A stretch of 30,664 bases of DNA from NCBI GenBank assembly GCA_035646535.1, contig DASRPD010000064.1:1-30664 (forward strand). The letters are read 5' to 3'. Source of the DNA: DASRPD01 sp035646535. GTDB taxonomy: Bacteria > Actinomycetota > Acidimicrobiia > IMCC26256 > JANYLB01. The position numbers were made by a program, and so were the translations under genes. Position 1 is the first letter of the stretch; each line of letters opens with the position of its first letter. The notes beneath the pieces are model-generated. The model had not been told where the DNA came from. It ran no database searches and worked only from the letters and a program-made list of their open reading frames with translations. This document shows positions 24,022-30,664 of this stretch, piece after piece.

Positions 24022-24813
24022 TCAAAAGTCGGCGTCATCCACAGGGCGACTCATGTCCTCCACAACGACTTCACCGACTGCTCGGAGATCGTCCGCGCTC
24101 ACGGCCTGCATTGCCGGCGAGCCTTCGGTCGCGAGCCAGAGCGATGAACGCTCCGCCTGATCAACGAGCAGTCCGCGCAGTTGATCCTGGCACCACGGGC
24201 CGAGCTCGTGGGGCGCTCGGCCCAGGTTGGTGGCGACCTCGCCTCGCCGGTTGAACACTTGGATCAACCGATAGATGTCGTAGAGGTCCGAAGCTCGTTT
24301 GGCTGGATTCGCGAGCTTGCGGCGCGGGATGGCACCCAACTTCATCGCGACCAAGGCCGAGGGAGTCGCGAGCGACACTGCGGTGCTCGCCTGCACGCCA
24401 TCGCGGGTGAACACAACGATCTGCACTGACTCAGCCGAATCGAATGCCCACCGGTGGCTGGTGATGAAGGCTCGGTCGTACTCGTCGAGCGCAACGACGT
24501 CGTCCTCCGTGAAATCCCCGGTCGCGATGACATCGATCTCAACACCTTCGAAGCAGGCACCATTGACCGTTCGTTCGGCCCCTGCGTCGACAAGCACCGC
24601 GATCGCGGCGTCATTCGTCCCATCAGGTGACCACGTGATCGCGTCGACATCGCGTGTGACTCGATGAGCTCCGGCGACGCGCACGATCACGGCGAGGCCA
24701 CCGACGAGCACATAGTCCGGCATCGCCGTCGGCAGATCGCCGAGTGCGTTGACGAGGGTCGCGATGACGCCGTCGCCATCACCTTGGATCGAGAGCTCCA
24801 GCGAGTCGCTCAC
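24022..24813 (-). CDS. AbiEii-type nucleotidyltransferase (candidate toxin)
   Basis: 263 aa from GTG at 24813. The nucleotidyltransferase signature is present: VGGLAVIVRVAGAH with G38-G39, RVTRDVD with D55 and D57, and EIDVIATGD with D94. The AbiEii-type C-terminal block follows (AMKLGAIPRRKLANPAKRASDLYDIYRL, with K158, D176 and D179). AbiEii toxins are NTP transferases that stop growth, and their AbiEi partner neutralises and represses them. The chosen start overlaps the regulator's stop as GTGA (24810-24813); an ATG at 24852 is also open but would overlap 43 nt. The pair sits between two tRNA-like repeats. Toxin activity is inferred from family and context. Confidence 0.8.
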   Translation of the reverse strand: MSDSLELSIQGDGDGVIATLVNALGDLPTAMPDYVLVGGLAVIVRVAGAHRVTRDVDAITWSPDGTNDAAIAVLVDAGAERTVNGACFEGVEIDVIATGDFTEDDVVALDEYDRAFITSHRWAFDSAESVQIVVFTRDGVQASTAVSLATPSALVAMKLGAIPRRKLANPAKRASDLYDIYRLIQVFNRRGEVATNLGRAPHELGPWCQDQLRGLLVDQAERSSLWLATEGSPAMQAVSADDLRAVGEVVVEDMSRPVDDADF

Positions 24814-25859
24814 CACACGCGCCGGAATCCTGGTACTCCCTGGGGATCCCATGCGTCGAGCGCTTCGCGACCTCGCGACGGGTCATGAGCGAGATCAAGC
24901 GCGACGACCAGCGGATGGGCCAAGAACCACTTACTGCCATGATCGAATCGCGGCGCTGTCACAACCGGCAGCGGTGCCACTGCAACCGAAGCACCGCGTT
25001 GCTGGAAGCTGCGCGCTTCGCCGAGAATCGCGATCGCCCGTCGCAGCGATTGGCCTGACGGAACGTAGAAGTCGGGTGGGTACGAACCCGGTGCAACCAA
25101 GGGCGCACCCCAGGCGATTGCCGCGAGCGTGTCCGTGAGAGCCCAGCCCGGTCGCTGCGGCTCCCCCAGCTCGAGATCCAGGCGGACGGCGTCCTCTCCA
25201 TCTGGATGTGGGGAGCGCTCCAAGGCCACGAACTGAGGTCGCCATGCCTCCTCGAGCGCCCAGAACAGCTCCGGAACCAATGCAGTCCCGTCTTGTCGCA
25301 AGAGCGACGCGGCCATCAATGCTTTCCGGCCGGCTGACACCGACGACGGTGCGAGGTCCATCGTCCTCGCGACCTGACGCACAGACGGCGTGTCGTCGGG
25401 GTGCATGAGTGCCGCGAACGCGTAGGCGAGCCCGCCCCTCCCCCGCACCGGCGCCTTCGGACCTACAGATCGAGCACGATCGACTGGTCGAACGTCGGAA
25501 TCGATGACGACGCCCCGAGCGGGCAGTCGCAATTGAAGGTGACCCCGGCGGTCGAACCAGCCCCACCCCCGCTCTTCCAACGTGCGCCGAACCGCCGGCG
25601 AGAGCTCGTCCCCCACGAACACCCCGAGATCGGCGTGCCCCGATGTACCGGCGTTGGTCATTCGCCTCGCTTGGGCGGGCGTGGGCACGGCCCCGGCCTT
25701 CACCTCGAAAACCAGCCGCGAGCCGTCGGGGCGGGTCACGACCAGGTCGGGCGTGCCGCCCACCTCGGATTGTCTCTGCCGCGCCACCCCGGTCTCACGA
25801 AGAACATCGAGCAATGCGTCAGCGGCATCCGCAGCGAGATCGTCGGCAGCCGTTCTCAT
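24810..25859 (-). CDS. AbiEi-like regulator with N-terminal PD-(D/E)xK-like domain
   Basis: 349 aa. Residues 1-115 look like a restriction-endonuclease fold: TPDLVVTRPDGSRLVFEVKAG gives D38 and E52-x-K54 in the PD-(D/E)xK spacing, followed by beta/alpha pattern HADLGVFVGDEL. Residues about 143-200 form a winged helix (PSVRQVARTMDLAPSSVSAGRKALMAASLL), as expected for an AbiEi-type antitoxin and autorepressor. The C-terminal 150 residues are less typed. The ATG at 25859 is 7 nt after a good -10, so the mRNA is probably leaderless. It overlaps the nucleotidyltransferase start by four bases. Either a DNA-binding antitoxin that retains a dead nuclease fold, or an active nuclease, is possible; the D-ExK residues are intact. 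Confidence 0.72.
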   Translation of the reverse strand: MRTAADDLAADAADALLDVLRETGVARQRQSEVGGTPDLVVTRPDGSRLVFEVKAGAVPTPAQARRMTNAGTSGHADLGVFVGDELSPAVRRTLEERGWGWFDRRGHLQLRLPARGVVIDSDVRPVDRARSVGPKAPVRGRGGLAYAFAALMHPDDTPSVRQVARTMDLAPSSVSAGRKALMAASLLRQDGTALVPELFWALEEAWRPQFVALERSPHPDGEDAVRLDLELGEPQRPGWALTDTLAAIAWGAPLVAPGSYPPDFYVPSGQSLRRAIAILGEARSFQQRGASVAVAPLPVVTAPRFDHGSKWFLAHPLVVALDLAHDPSRGREALDAWDPQGVPGFRRVW

Positions 25860-25866
25860 GGGTTGA

Positions 25867-25905
25867 ACTCTACCCGTTCGGTGTTCGGCAACAACCGAAC
25901 ACCGA
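25867..25905 (-). promoter_or_regulatory. Promoter and operator of the AbiE-like operon
   Basis: A perfect 11-bp inverted repeat, TCGGTGTTCGG at 25878-25888 and CCGAACACCGA at 25895-25905, is separated by exactly 6 bases. On the minus strand those 6 bases are TTGTTG, a good -35. A 16-nt spacer leads to TAGAGT (25872-25867) as -10, 7 nt before the ATG. A repressor bound to both arms would cover the -35 box. This fits autoregulation by an AbiEi-like protein. Confidence 0.7.
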
Positions 25906-26195
25906 TCAAACGTGCTTTCGCAGCCTGCGCGCAGGATTTCTGCGTCAGAGCAAGCCACGGGCAAGAAAACTGCATCGCAACGACGGCAACGACGGGACGG
26001 GAGATCAGTTGCGCCGAGGCGCCTTACCCGCGACACGCGGCGGCCGGATCGGCGCCCCGGCATAGACCGCAACCTGCCAGCTGGTTCCATGGCGTCAGAT
26101 CACGATGCCGACGACACACGGTGACAAGGACCGAATTGGGCCGGGCCGCGACGCGTCCGTCGTCGCGAATCCGTTGTCGCCGACGGCTTGCGTTG
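25906..26195. other. Gene-free interval left of the second tRNA-like repeat
   Basis: I see no supportable gene, RNA or terminator here. Open frames on either strand have no recognisable domain. It may be remnant island DNA between the toxin-antitoxin operon and the next attachment site. Confidence 0.5.
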
Positions 26196-26238
26196 TGGGG
26201 CCGGAAGGGATCGAACCTTCGACCGAGGGATTATGAGC
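26196..26238 (-). other. tRNA(CAU) 3' half, probable attachment site of the integrase element
   Basis: On the minus strand the sequence runs from anticodon loop CTCATAA to a proper T arm (GAAGG-TTCGATC-CCTTC) and acceptor strand CGGCCCC plus A. The matching 5' half (GGGGCCG) is absent, so this is a fragment of a tRNA-Met or tRNA-Ile2 type gene. The fragment begins at the anticodon loop, a common crossover point for tyrosine integrases. The integrase gene starts about 260 nt away. The intact tRNA is expected at the far right end of the element, outside this window. Confidence 0.8.
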
Positions 26239-26256
26239 CGCGGAAGCCCCGTACCG

Positions 26257-26276
26257 TCCAGTGACCTCCAGTGACC
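26257..26276. repeat. Tandem 10-bp repeat TCCAGTGACC x2
   Basis: Two perfect adjacent copies just inside the attachment-like fragment. GTGACC occurs twice more at 26370 and 26381. This may be a set of integrase or excisionase binding sites. Confidence 0.7.
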
Positions 26277-26395
26277 CTGAGTACGCGTTCGTCCAGGTGG
26301 GACGGGGTTTCTTCGGCTCGTGCGCGCGAACGCGCCAAGCACCGCTTGCGCACGTTTTCGCGATTCCTGTGACCAAACCGTGACCAGAGCGGCTC

Positions 26396-26461
26396 GGTGC
26401 AGGTCTGCGCCGCGGCGTTTTCTCGGCTTGGTGCAGACATTCGGTGCAGATGGTGGTGCAG
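26396..26461. repeat. Four GGTGCAG direct repeats upstream of the integrase
   Basis: GGTGCAG occurs at 26396, 26430, 26443 and 26455, the last three 12-13 bp apart, ending 40 bp before the integrase start. Regular same-strand short repeats between an att core and int are typical of arm-type integrase sites; they could also be operator sites for integrase expression. Confidence 0.6.
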
Positions 26462-26500
26462 CCCCCGGCGCCAAGGTTGCTCTTCCGGGAGGCACCCACC

Positions 26501-27643
26501 GTGAATCGTGCAGGAAGCATCAAGCGGGAAGGCGACACGTGGTTCTTCGTCGTCGACGTCGGCAATGGCGCCGGCCAGCGCCGCCAGGTCCGCAAGCGCG
26601 GCTTCGCCACCAAGCGCGAGGCGCGCGCCGCGCTCACCGAGGCGCTGGGCGAGCTGCAGCGCGGCACCTACGTCCGACCACAACGGATCACCGTGGCCGC
26701 ATACCTCGACGACTGGCTCGCGTCGCGCACGACGGTCGGGCTACGACCGAGCACCATCGCCGGGTACCACAACATCATCCGCCGCCATGTGCGGCCGGTA
26801 CTCGGCGACGTGTTCCTCCAGGACCTCATGCCTCAGGATCTCGACCGCCTCTACGCCGACCTGCTGGCCGGCAAGCGCAGCGGCCGACCACTCGCTCGGC
26901 GCACCGTTCGGTACATCCACACGGTGCTCGGCAAGGCCCTGCGCGACGCGGTGCGGACCGATCTCATCGCCCGCAACGTTGCGCGCCGGGCCACTCCCCC
27001 GTCGGCGGCATCGGCGCGGTCGCCGGAGATGAGCGTGTGGACACCCGACGAGCTCCGCGAGTTCCTCGAGGTCTCGGCCGGATCGCACCACGCGGCCATG
27101 CTGCGGGTCGCGGCGCTCACCGGTCTGCGGCGCAGCGAACTCTGCGGGCTGCGCTGGCAGGACGTCGACCTCACCGCGCTGCGTCTCGTGGTTCGCCAGG
27201 CGATCACGACCGCCGATCACGTACCGGTCGCGGGCGAGACGAAGACCACGCGCTCGCGCCGGCCCGTCGACCTCGACGCCACGACCGCGGCCGTGCTCCG
27301 AGCGCACCGGAAGTGCCAGCGTGAGGAGCGGTTGCTGCTCGGGCCCGGGTGGCGCGACTCCGGTCTCGTGTTCACCATGCCCGACGGGAGCGCGTGGCAT
27401 CCCGACGTGATCACCCGCGCGTTCGCGCGACTGGTCGAGCGCTCTGGACTCCCGAGGATCCGACTGCACGACCTTCGCCACACGCACGCCACGCATCTGC
27501 TCGCAGCGGGCATCAACGTGCGGGTCGTGTCCGAACGGCTGGGGCACGCGTCAACCGCCTTCACGCTCGACGTCTACGGCCACGTGCTCCCGGGCCAACA
27601 AGCCGACGCGGCCGCGGCCGCCGCGGCGCTCGTCGACAGATGA
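26501..27643 (+). CDS. int: Tyrosine recombinase/integrase
   Basis: 380 aa, the usual length for phage/ICE-type integrases. The N-terminal region (1-60) includes an AP2-like arm-binding pattern (SIKREGDTWFFVVDVG), then a SAM-like core-binding domain (63-165) and the catalytic domain. All catalytic residues are visible: R210 in TGLRRSELCGLRW, K248 in ETKTTRSRRP, H323 and R326 in LHDLRHTHATHL, H349 in LGHAS, and Y359 in DVYGHVLP. It looks intact. The GTG at 26501 has GGGAGG 9 nt upstream and is preferred to an in-frame ATG at 26444 that would read through the GGTGCAG repeats. It faces away from the tRNA fragment and toward the MazF/antitoxin pair. Confidence 0.93.
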   Translation: MNRAGSIKREGDTWFFVVDVGNGAGQRRQVRKRGFATKREARAALTEALGELQRGTYVRPQRITVAAYLDDWLASRTTVGLRPSTIAGYHNIIRRHVRPVLGDVFLQDLMPQDLDRLYADLLAGKRSGRPLARRTVRYIHTVLGKALRDAVRTDLIARNVARRATPPSAASARSPEMSVWTPDELREFLEVSAGSHHAAMLRVAALTGLRRSELCGLRWQDVDLTALRLVVRQAITTADHVPVAGETKTTRSRRPVDLDATTAAVLRAHRKCQREERLLLGPGWRDSGLVFTMPDGSAWHPDVITRAFARLVERSGLPRIRLHDLRHTHATHLLAAGINVRVVSERLGHASTAFTLDVYGHVLPGQQADAAAAAAALVDR

Positions 27644-27651
27644 ACGACAAC

Positions 27652-27677
27652 CCGGCGCGGTCGCTTCGTCGCGCCGG
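27652..27677. terminator. Hairpin between convergent integrase and mazF-like genes
   Basis: A perfect 8-bp stem, CCGGCGCG (27652-27659) with CGCGCCGG (27670-27677), and a 10-nt loop lie between the two convergent stop codons. There is no T tract on either side. It may serve as a two-way weak terminator. Confidence 0.45.
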
Positions 27678-27696
27678 TGCCGGTTCGGTGTGGAGC

Positions 27697-28032
27697 TCAG
27701 TCCAGCCCGAGCGAGATGATGAGCGCTCGGTCGAGCTGCGCCATCTTCGCGGGGCCGAGCCGGCCGCGGTGGCGGACGAGGACGTCCTTGGGCAACGTGA
27801 AGAGGTTGTCGCAGTTCACCGCGCAGTCATGATCGAGACCCTCTCCGACTCCTACCTCCACCTCCGCGACATGGCCATGGAAGGTGCTGGTGACCAGCGC
27901 GCACACCAGCGTCGTGAGTACGGGTATCGCGGTGTCGCGGGTCGCGACGACGACCGGATGGGTGCCCACACCGGGGATCGCGGCATCCCAGACGTCGCCG
28001 CGAGCGATCAGCGCTCGTTGGCGGCGAGGCAT
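27697..28032 (-). CDS. MazF/PemK-family toxin
   Basis: 111 aa, the usual size of these endoribonuclease toxins, which cleave mRNA at short sites. The family blocks are present: IARGDVWDAAIPG at the start, HPVVVATRD, the ALVTSTFHGHVAEVEV strand, CAVNCDNLFTLPKDVLVRHRG, and a C-terminal helix KMAQLDRAL. The ATG overlaps the antitoxin gene by 25 nt, so the two are translationally coupled. No separate ribosome site is seen for it. It is convergent with the integrase. Cleavage specificity cannot be told from sequence. Confidence 0.85.
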   Translation of the reverse strand: MPRRQRALIARGDVWDAAIPGVGTHPVVVATRDTAIPVLTTLVCALVTSTFHGHVAEVEVGVGEGLDHDCAVNCDNLFTLPKDVLVRHRGRLGPAKMAQLDRALIISLGLD

Positions 28033-28265
28033 GCGGCGGCAGAGAACGAGGCGAGCTGGGCGATCAGCTCGTCATGACCACGATCGGGCTCCGCGTAACG
28101 TCGCCGGTAGGACGCCGCGATGGCATCTTCGCCGTGGCTGGCGAGCCATTCACGAACAGCCGTCGAGATGACCGCGGCGCGGTTCGCGGCAAGTCCTGCA
28201 GCCACCGCCCGATCAAGGGCTTCGACGACCGCCGGATCGAGCCTGGTTGTCACGGGAACGCCCAT
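28008..28265 (-). CDS. Ribbon-helix-helix antitoxin
   Basis: 85 aa. The first 50 residues form a ribbon-helix-helix DNA-binding domain: VPVTTRLDPAVVEALDRAV as strand and helix A, then the ANRAAVISTAVREWL helix. The acidic and mixed tail (from about 50) would wrap the toxin. It precedes the MazF-like gene and overlaps it. The ATG at 28265 is 7 nt after a TAGGCT -10 box, so its mRNA is probably leaderless. It should bind the dyad just upstream and repress its own operon, as is usual for RHH antitoxins. Confidence 0.82.
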   Translation of the reverse strand: MGVPVTTRLDPAVVEALDRAVAAGLAANRAAVISTAVREWLASHGEDAIAASYRRRYAEPDRGHDELIAQLASFSAAACLAANER

Positions 28266-28272
28266 GCAGGCA

Positions 28273-28305
28273 AGCCTAGCGGACGGTGTGTACGTATTGT
28301 AAACA
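28273..28305 (-). promoter_or_regulatory. Promoter/operator of the MazF-RHH operon
   Basis: On the minus strand TAGGCT (28278-28273) is a good -10, 7 nt before the antitoxin ATG. Further upstream lies an imperfect dyad, TGTTTAC-AATAC-GTACACA (28305-28287, 6 of 7 arm pairs). It covers the likely -35 (TTTACA or TTACAA, with an 18-19 nt spacer) and is AT-rich against this background. The TAG stop of the truncated relaxase frame lies within the -10 box. Confidence 0.5.
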
Positions 28306-30480
28306 GCCCCGTTCGTCGGGCGAGATGGCCCGCCCGGATCTCGCGGGCTCGCGCTCACCGTCGAACCGGACGCGCAGGGACCGCTGCGAGGGATCGACGC
28401 TGACGACGGTGCCGCGCTCACCGTTGATGAGTCCGAGTGGTCGGCTGTTGTGCAGCGTCAGGACCCGATCTCCCGACGCGAACTCCCGATAGCCCACCGC
28501 AAGACGCTGCTCGCCCAGCTCGCCGCGCGTCTCGCGAACGACCCGGGCGCGCCGGTTGAGATCGGCGACGTCGCCGCGCCGCCGGGCGAGCATGATCGCG
28601 TCGTCACCGCGCTCGGTTGACGCGTACCAGTCGAGAACCATCCACTCGCGCACCTGCGCCGAGCTCGGGGCCCACGAGGGCCAAGGCGCGAACACGCGCG
28701 GCCGGCCGGTCGATCACATCGTCGATCGCTCCATTGCGAAGATCGAGCAGGGCCCGGCGTTCCACGGGATCGCGCTGGCGACGGTTCGCGACCAGCTGGA
28801 CGGCACCGAGTCGTTCGGCGAGCCCGACGAAGGCACCGCCCGCGTCGATCTCGGGGAGCTGGTGAGGATCCCCGACGAGCACGATCTTCGCCCCGGCGCG
28901 GTGCGCGTGGTCGAGCAGGCGGGCGAGCTTGCGGGTGCCGATCATGGCGGCCTCATCGGCCACGATCACGGTCCGCCGTCCCAGCCCGGGCGTGTCGGGC
29001 CGGTCGAGGTCACAGAGGAGCGCATCGAGCGTGGCCGATGGGATACCGCTGTCGGTCTGGAGCTGGCGAGCGGCGCGGGCGGCGAGCGCGCAGCCGATCA
29101 CGCTGTAGCCCTCACGGCTCCATGCGGTGTGGCCAGCCGCGAGCGCGAAGGTCTTGCCTGAGCCGGCCGCGCCGATGACGACGCTGACGCCGCCACCATC
29201 GGTCGTGATGGCGCGGACCATGCGGGCTTGCTCGTCCGAGAAGGTCGGGTGCTCGCACAGGGTCGCGTACACGTCATCGACGATGCCCGCGCGCTCGTCG
29301 CGCCGAGCGAGGACGCGGCTGAGGAGGTCCTCCTCGATGGTGAGGAGCTCCGGGGTCGTGTAGCGGAGGCCGAACCGTCCGACTCCGAGTGGCACGACCG
29401 CCCTGCCGGCGAGGAACCCGTCGGCGTGCGCTTCGAGCGTCTCGACCCGCTCACCAGTCTCGGCCCTGGCCGCCAACGCTTGGAGGACCTGGCGACGGTC
29501 GAAGCTCGAGTCGTGCTCGGTGAGCTCGGCGCTCAGCTCGCGTGCAGAGGCGTGTGCAGACGCGCGTGCAGGGTCGTGCGTCTGCCGTGCAGGCCTGCAC
29601 CGCGCCTCGACGTCGGCGCGGCCGAACCCGAGCGCGTCGGCGCGGGACGCCCAGTCGACGAAGAGCGTGGCCAGCTCCACGGAGCGCTCCTTCGCTCGGC
29701 GCGTGCGCACGGTCACCCGCCGAGCCGCGTTCGCCGACGCGCCGGGTCCCGTGGCCGCCTCGATCTCGGCTCGGCGTCGCGAGAACTCCCGCAGCGCGGC
29801 GGGCGGCACTGCTTCGAGCTCCGCGGTGTCCTTGACCACCGGGCCCCATGGGACACCGAAGCGCGCGGACAGGGCTGCTCGCAGATCCGCTTGGTACAGG
29901 AAGCCGGCGGTGCGGGCATGGGCGTAGAGGTGGCGGGCATCGAGTGCCGACCAGCGACCGTCCGATCCCTGCGTCGCGTTCGCCACGACGACGTGGGTGT
30001 GGAGCTGCGGATCGCCCGCCCGACTCGATCGGTGCCGGAACGCCGCGCCGACGAGGCCACCGCCCTCGAGGCTCTCGGTGCCGTTGTGGCCCCGGCGTAC
30101 GAACACCGCCTCGCGCTCCAGGTAGCCCAACGCCGCGCCAGCGCCTCCTCGTGCGCGGCGACGATCTGAGCGCCGATCTCGGTTCCCCCGAGTGCCCACG
30201 CCAGCGACACCGACTTCCGCGCGGAGAACGTCAGGTCCAGTGCGGGGACCCGCCGGTTCGGTCGGCCGAGCGGACTCCCATCCGTCGGGCTACGCCCACT
30301 GAGGAGCGCGACGAAGTCGTCGTCGGTGACCGGGCCGTCCAGGCCAAGGTGCTCGGCGCCCGTGCCAGTCCAGTAGCCCGGGACCTCGGCGCCGCCGAGG
30401 TAGTAGTCCTCGGCGCCGTGCGCGACCGCGCCAAGGTAGTAGCTCTCCTGACCCGGCGCGAGCTTCCCGATCGACAGCAC
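28276..30480 (-). pseudogene. MobF-type relaxase-helicase, frameshifted and truncated
   Basis: GTG at 30480 opens a TrwC/TraA-like relaxase. The N-terminal tyrosine motif (ESYYLGAVAHGAEDYYLGG), LTFSARKSVSLAWALGG and the metal-binding HTHVVVAN (after DPQL) are present, then a SF1 helicase with Walker A GAAGSGKT and Walker B IVADEAAMI. Two frame breaks are needed to join these parts. Near 30135 one base is missing after EEALA (it resumes as ALGYLEREAVF), and between about 28695 and 28720 a second shift leads to SAQVREWMVLDWYA. The last frame ends at 28276, soon after the VVSVDPSQRSLRVRFDGER stretch, without the late helicase motifs. Total length is about 735 codons against well over 1000 in full relatives. 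It is inferred to be non-functional for conjugation. Confidence 0.82.
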
Positions 30481-30664
30481 ACCCCCACTAAGCGCGTCAT
30501 GGGACCGGTTTCGCGACAGGCCCAGGCATCAAGATGCAACTGCGTGGGATCTCAGCCGGCACTCGAGGCGCAGTCGAGGCGCACAGGGAGATGTCCGGTG
30601 CATCGCCGGCGACGCGGATGGACAGCGCTCACTATCGTGCGCTCGAATGTCAGAGAGCCCTGAG
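30481..30664. other. Region upstream of the relaxase to the window edge
   Basis: No supportable gene. It holds one tandem repeat, TCGAGGCGCA at 30563-30572 and 30574-30583. In MobF elements oriT often lies next to the relaxase gene, but I cannot identify a nic site here. Confidence 0.4.

Noticed and set aside
29538..29598. Several GTGCAG-like repeats inside the relaxase region
   Set aside because: They lie within the relaxase frame, coding for an Arg/Ala/His-rich stretch, with irregular spacing; probably coding bias in a decaying gene.
1..30664. CRISPR array or insertion sequence
   Set aside because: No regularly spaced direct repeats of CRISPR type and no DDE transposase or terminal inverted repeats were found anywhere in the window.

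Overview
This is a high-GC (Actinomycetota-like) chromosomal segment. The evidence is a WhiB regulator, many GTG starts, four-base stop/start overlaps, leaderless-looking promoters and an actinobacterial MobF-type relaxase. The gene mix would suit an Acidimicrobiia-like lineage, but that placement is inference only.

Left part (1-7,200): a tRNA-Val, then a WhiB7-like regulator. The regulator is preceded on the same strand by a 58-codon ORF and a strong intrinsic terminator, which is the layout of a ribosome-controlled attenuator. Next comes a tightly packed minus-strand operon (7197 to 1121): pterin-4a-carbinolamine dehydratase, a membrane-anchored small protein, MobA, FdhD, a YdeP/FdhF-type molybdopterin oxidoreductase and two tandem inositol-monophosphatase family proteins. 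Most of these junctions are stop/start overlaps, and MobA and FdhD would supply the cofactor for the oxidoreductase.

Middle part (7,200-23,700): a 1163-aa zinc-ribbon/adenylate cyclase/AAA/TPR regulator; a YczE-like membrane protein behind a PLP decarboxylase; a KimA-like potassium transporter; a conserved hypothetical gene; and an unusual pair of Rieske-fused enzymes (Rieske-ThDP enzyme and Rieske-glutamate-synthase-like FMN protein). Both members of the pair carry lesions: a 36-bp in-frame tandem duplication in the ThDP gene and a frameshift in the FMN gene. Diverging from the pair is an ABM monooxygenase/alpha-beta hydrolase operon. Two 45-bp imperfect palindromes follow and run into the start of a GNAT acetyltransferase, which converges on a SEC-C methionine aminopeptidase. 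A histidine-rich membrane protein ends this part.

Right part (23,860-30,664): an integration island. Two copies (34/37 identical) of the 3' half of a tRNA gene with a CAU anticodon lie at 23866 and 26202. Between them is a toxin-antitoxin-like pair: an AbiEii-type nucleotidyltransferase behind an AbiEi-like regulator whose N-terminus looks like a PD-(D/E)xK nuclease fold. An 11-bp inverted repeat flanks this operon's -35 box exactly. To the right of the second copy lie a complete tyrosine integrase, a MazF/ribbon-helix-helix module, and a frameshifted, C-terminally truncated MobF relaxase-helicase that reaches nearly to the window end. The geometry suggests two successive integrations at one tRNA gene, with the intact tRNA expected beyond the right edge.
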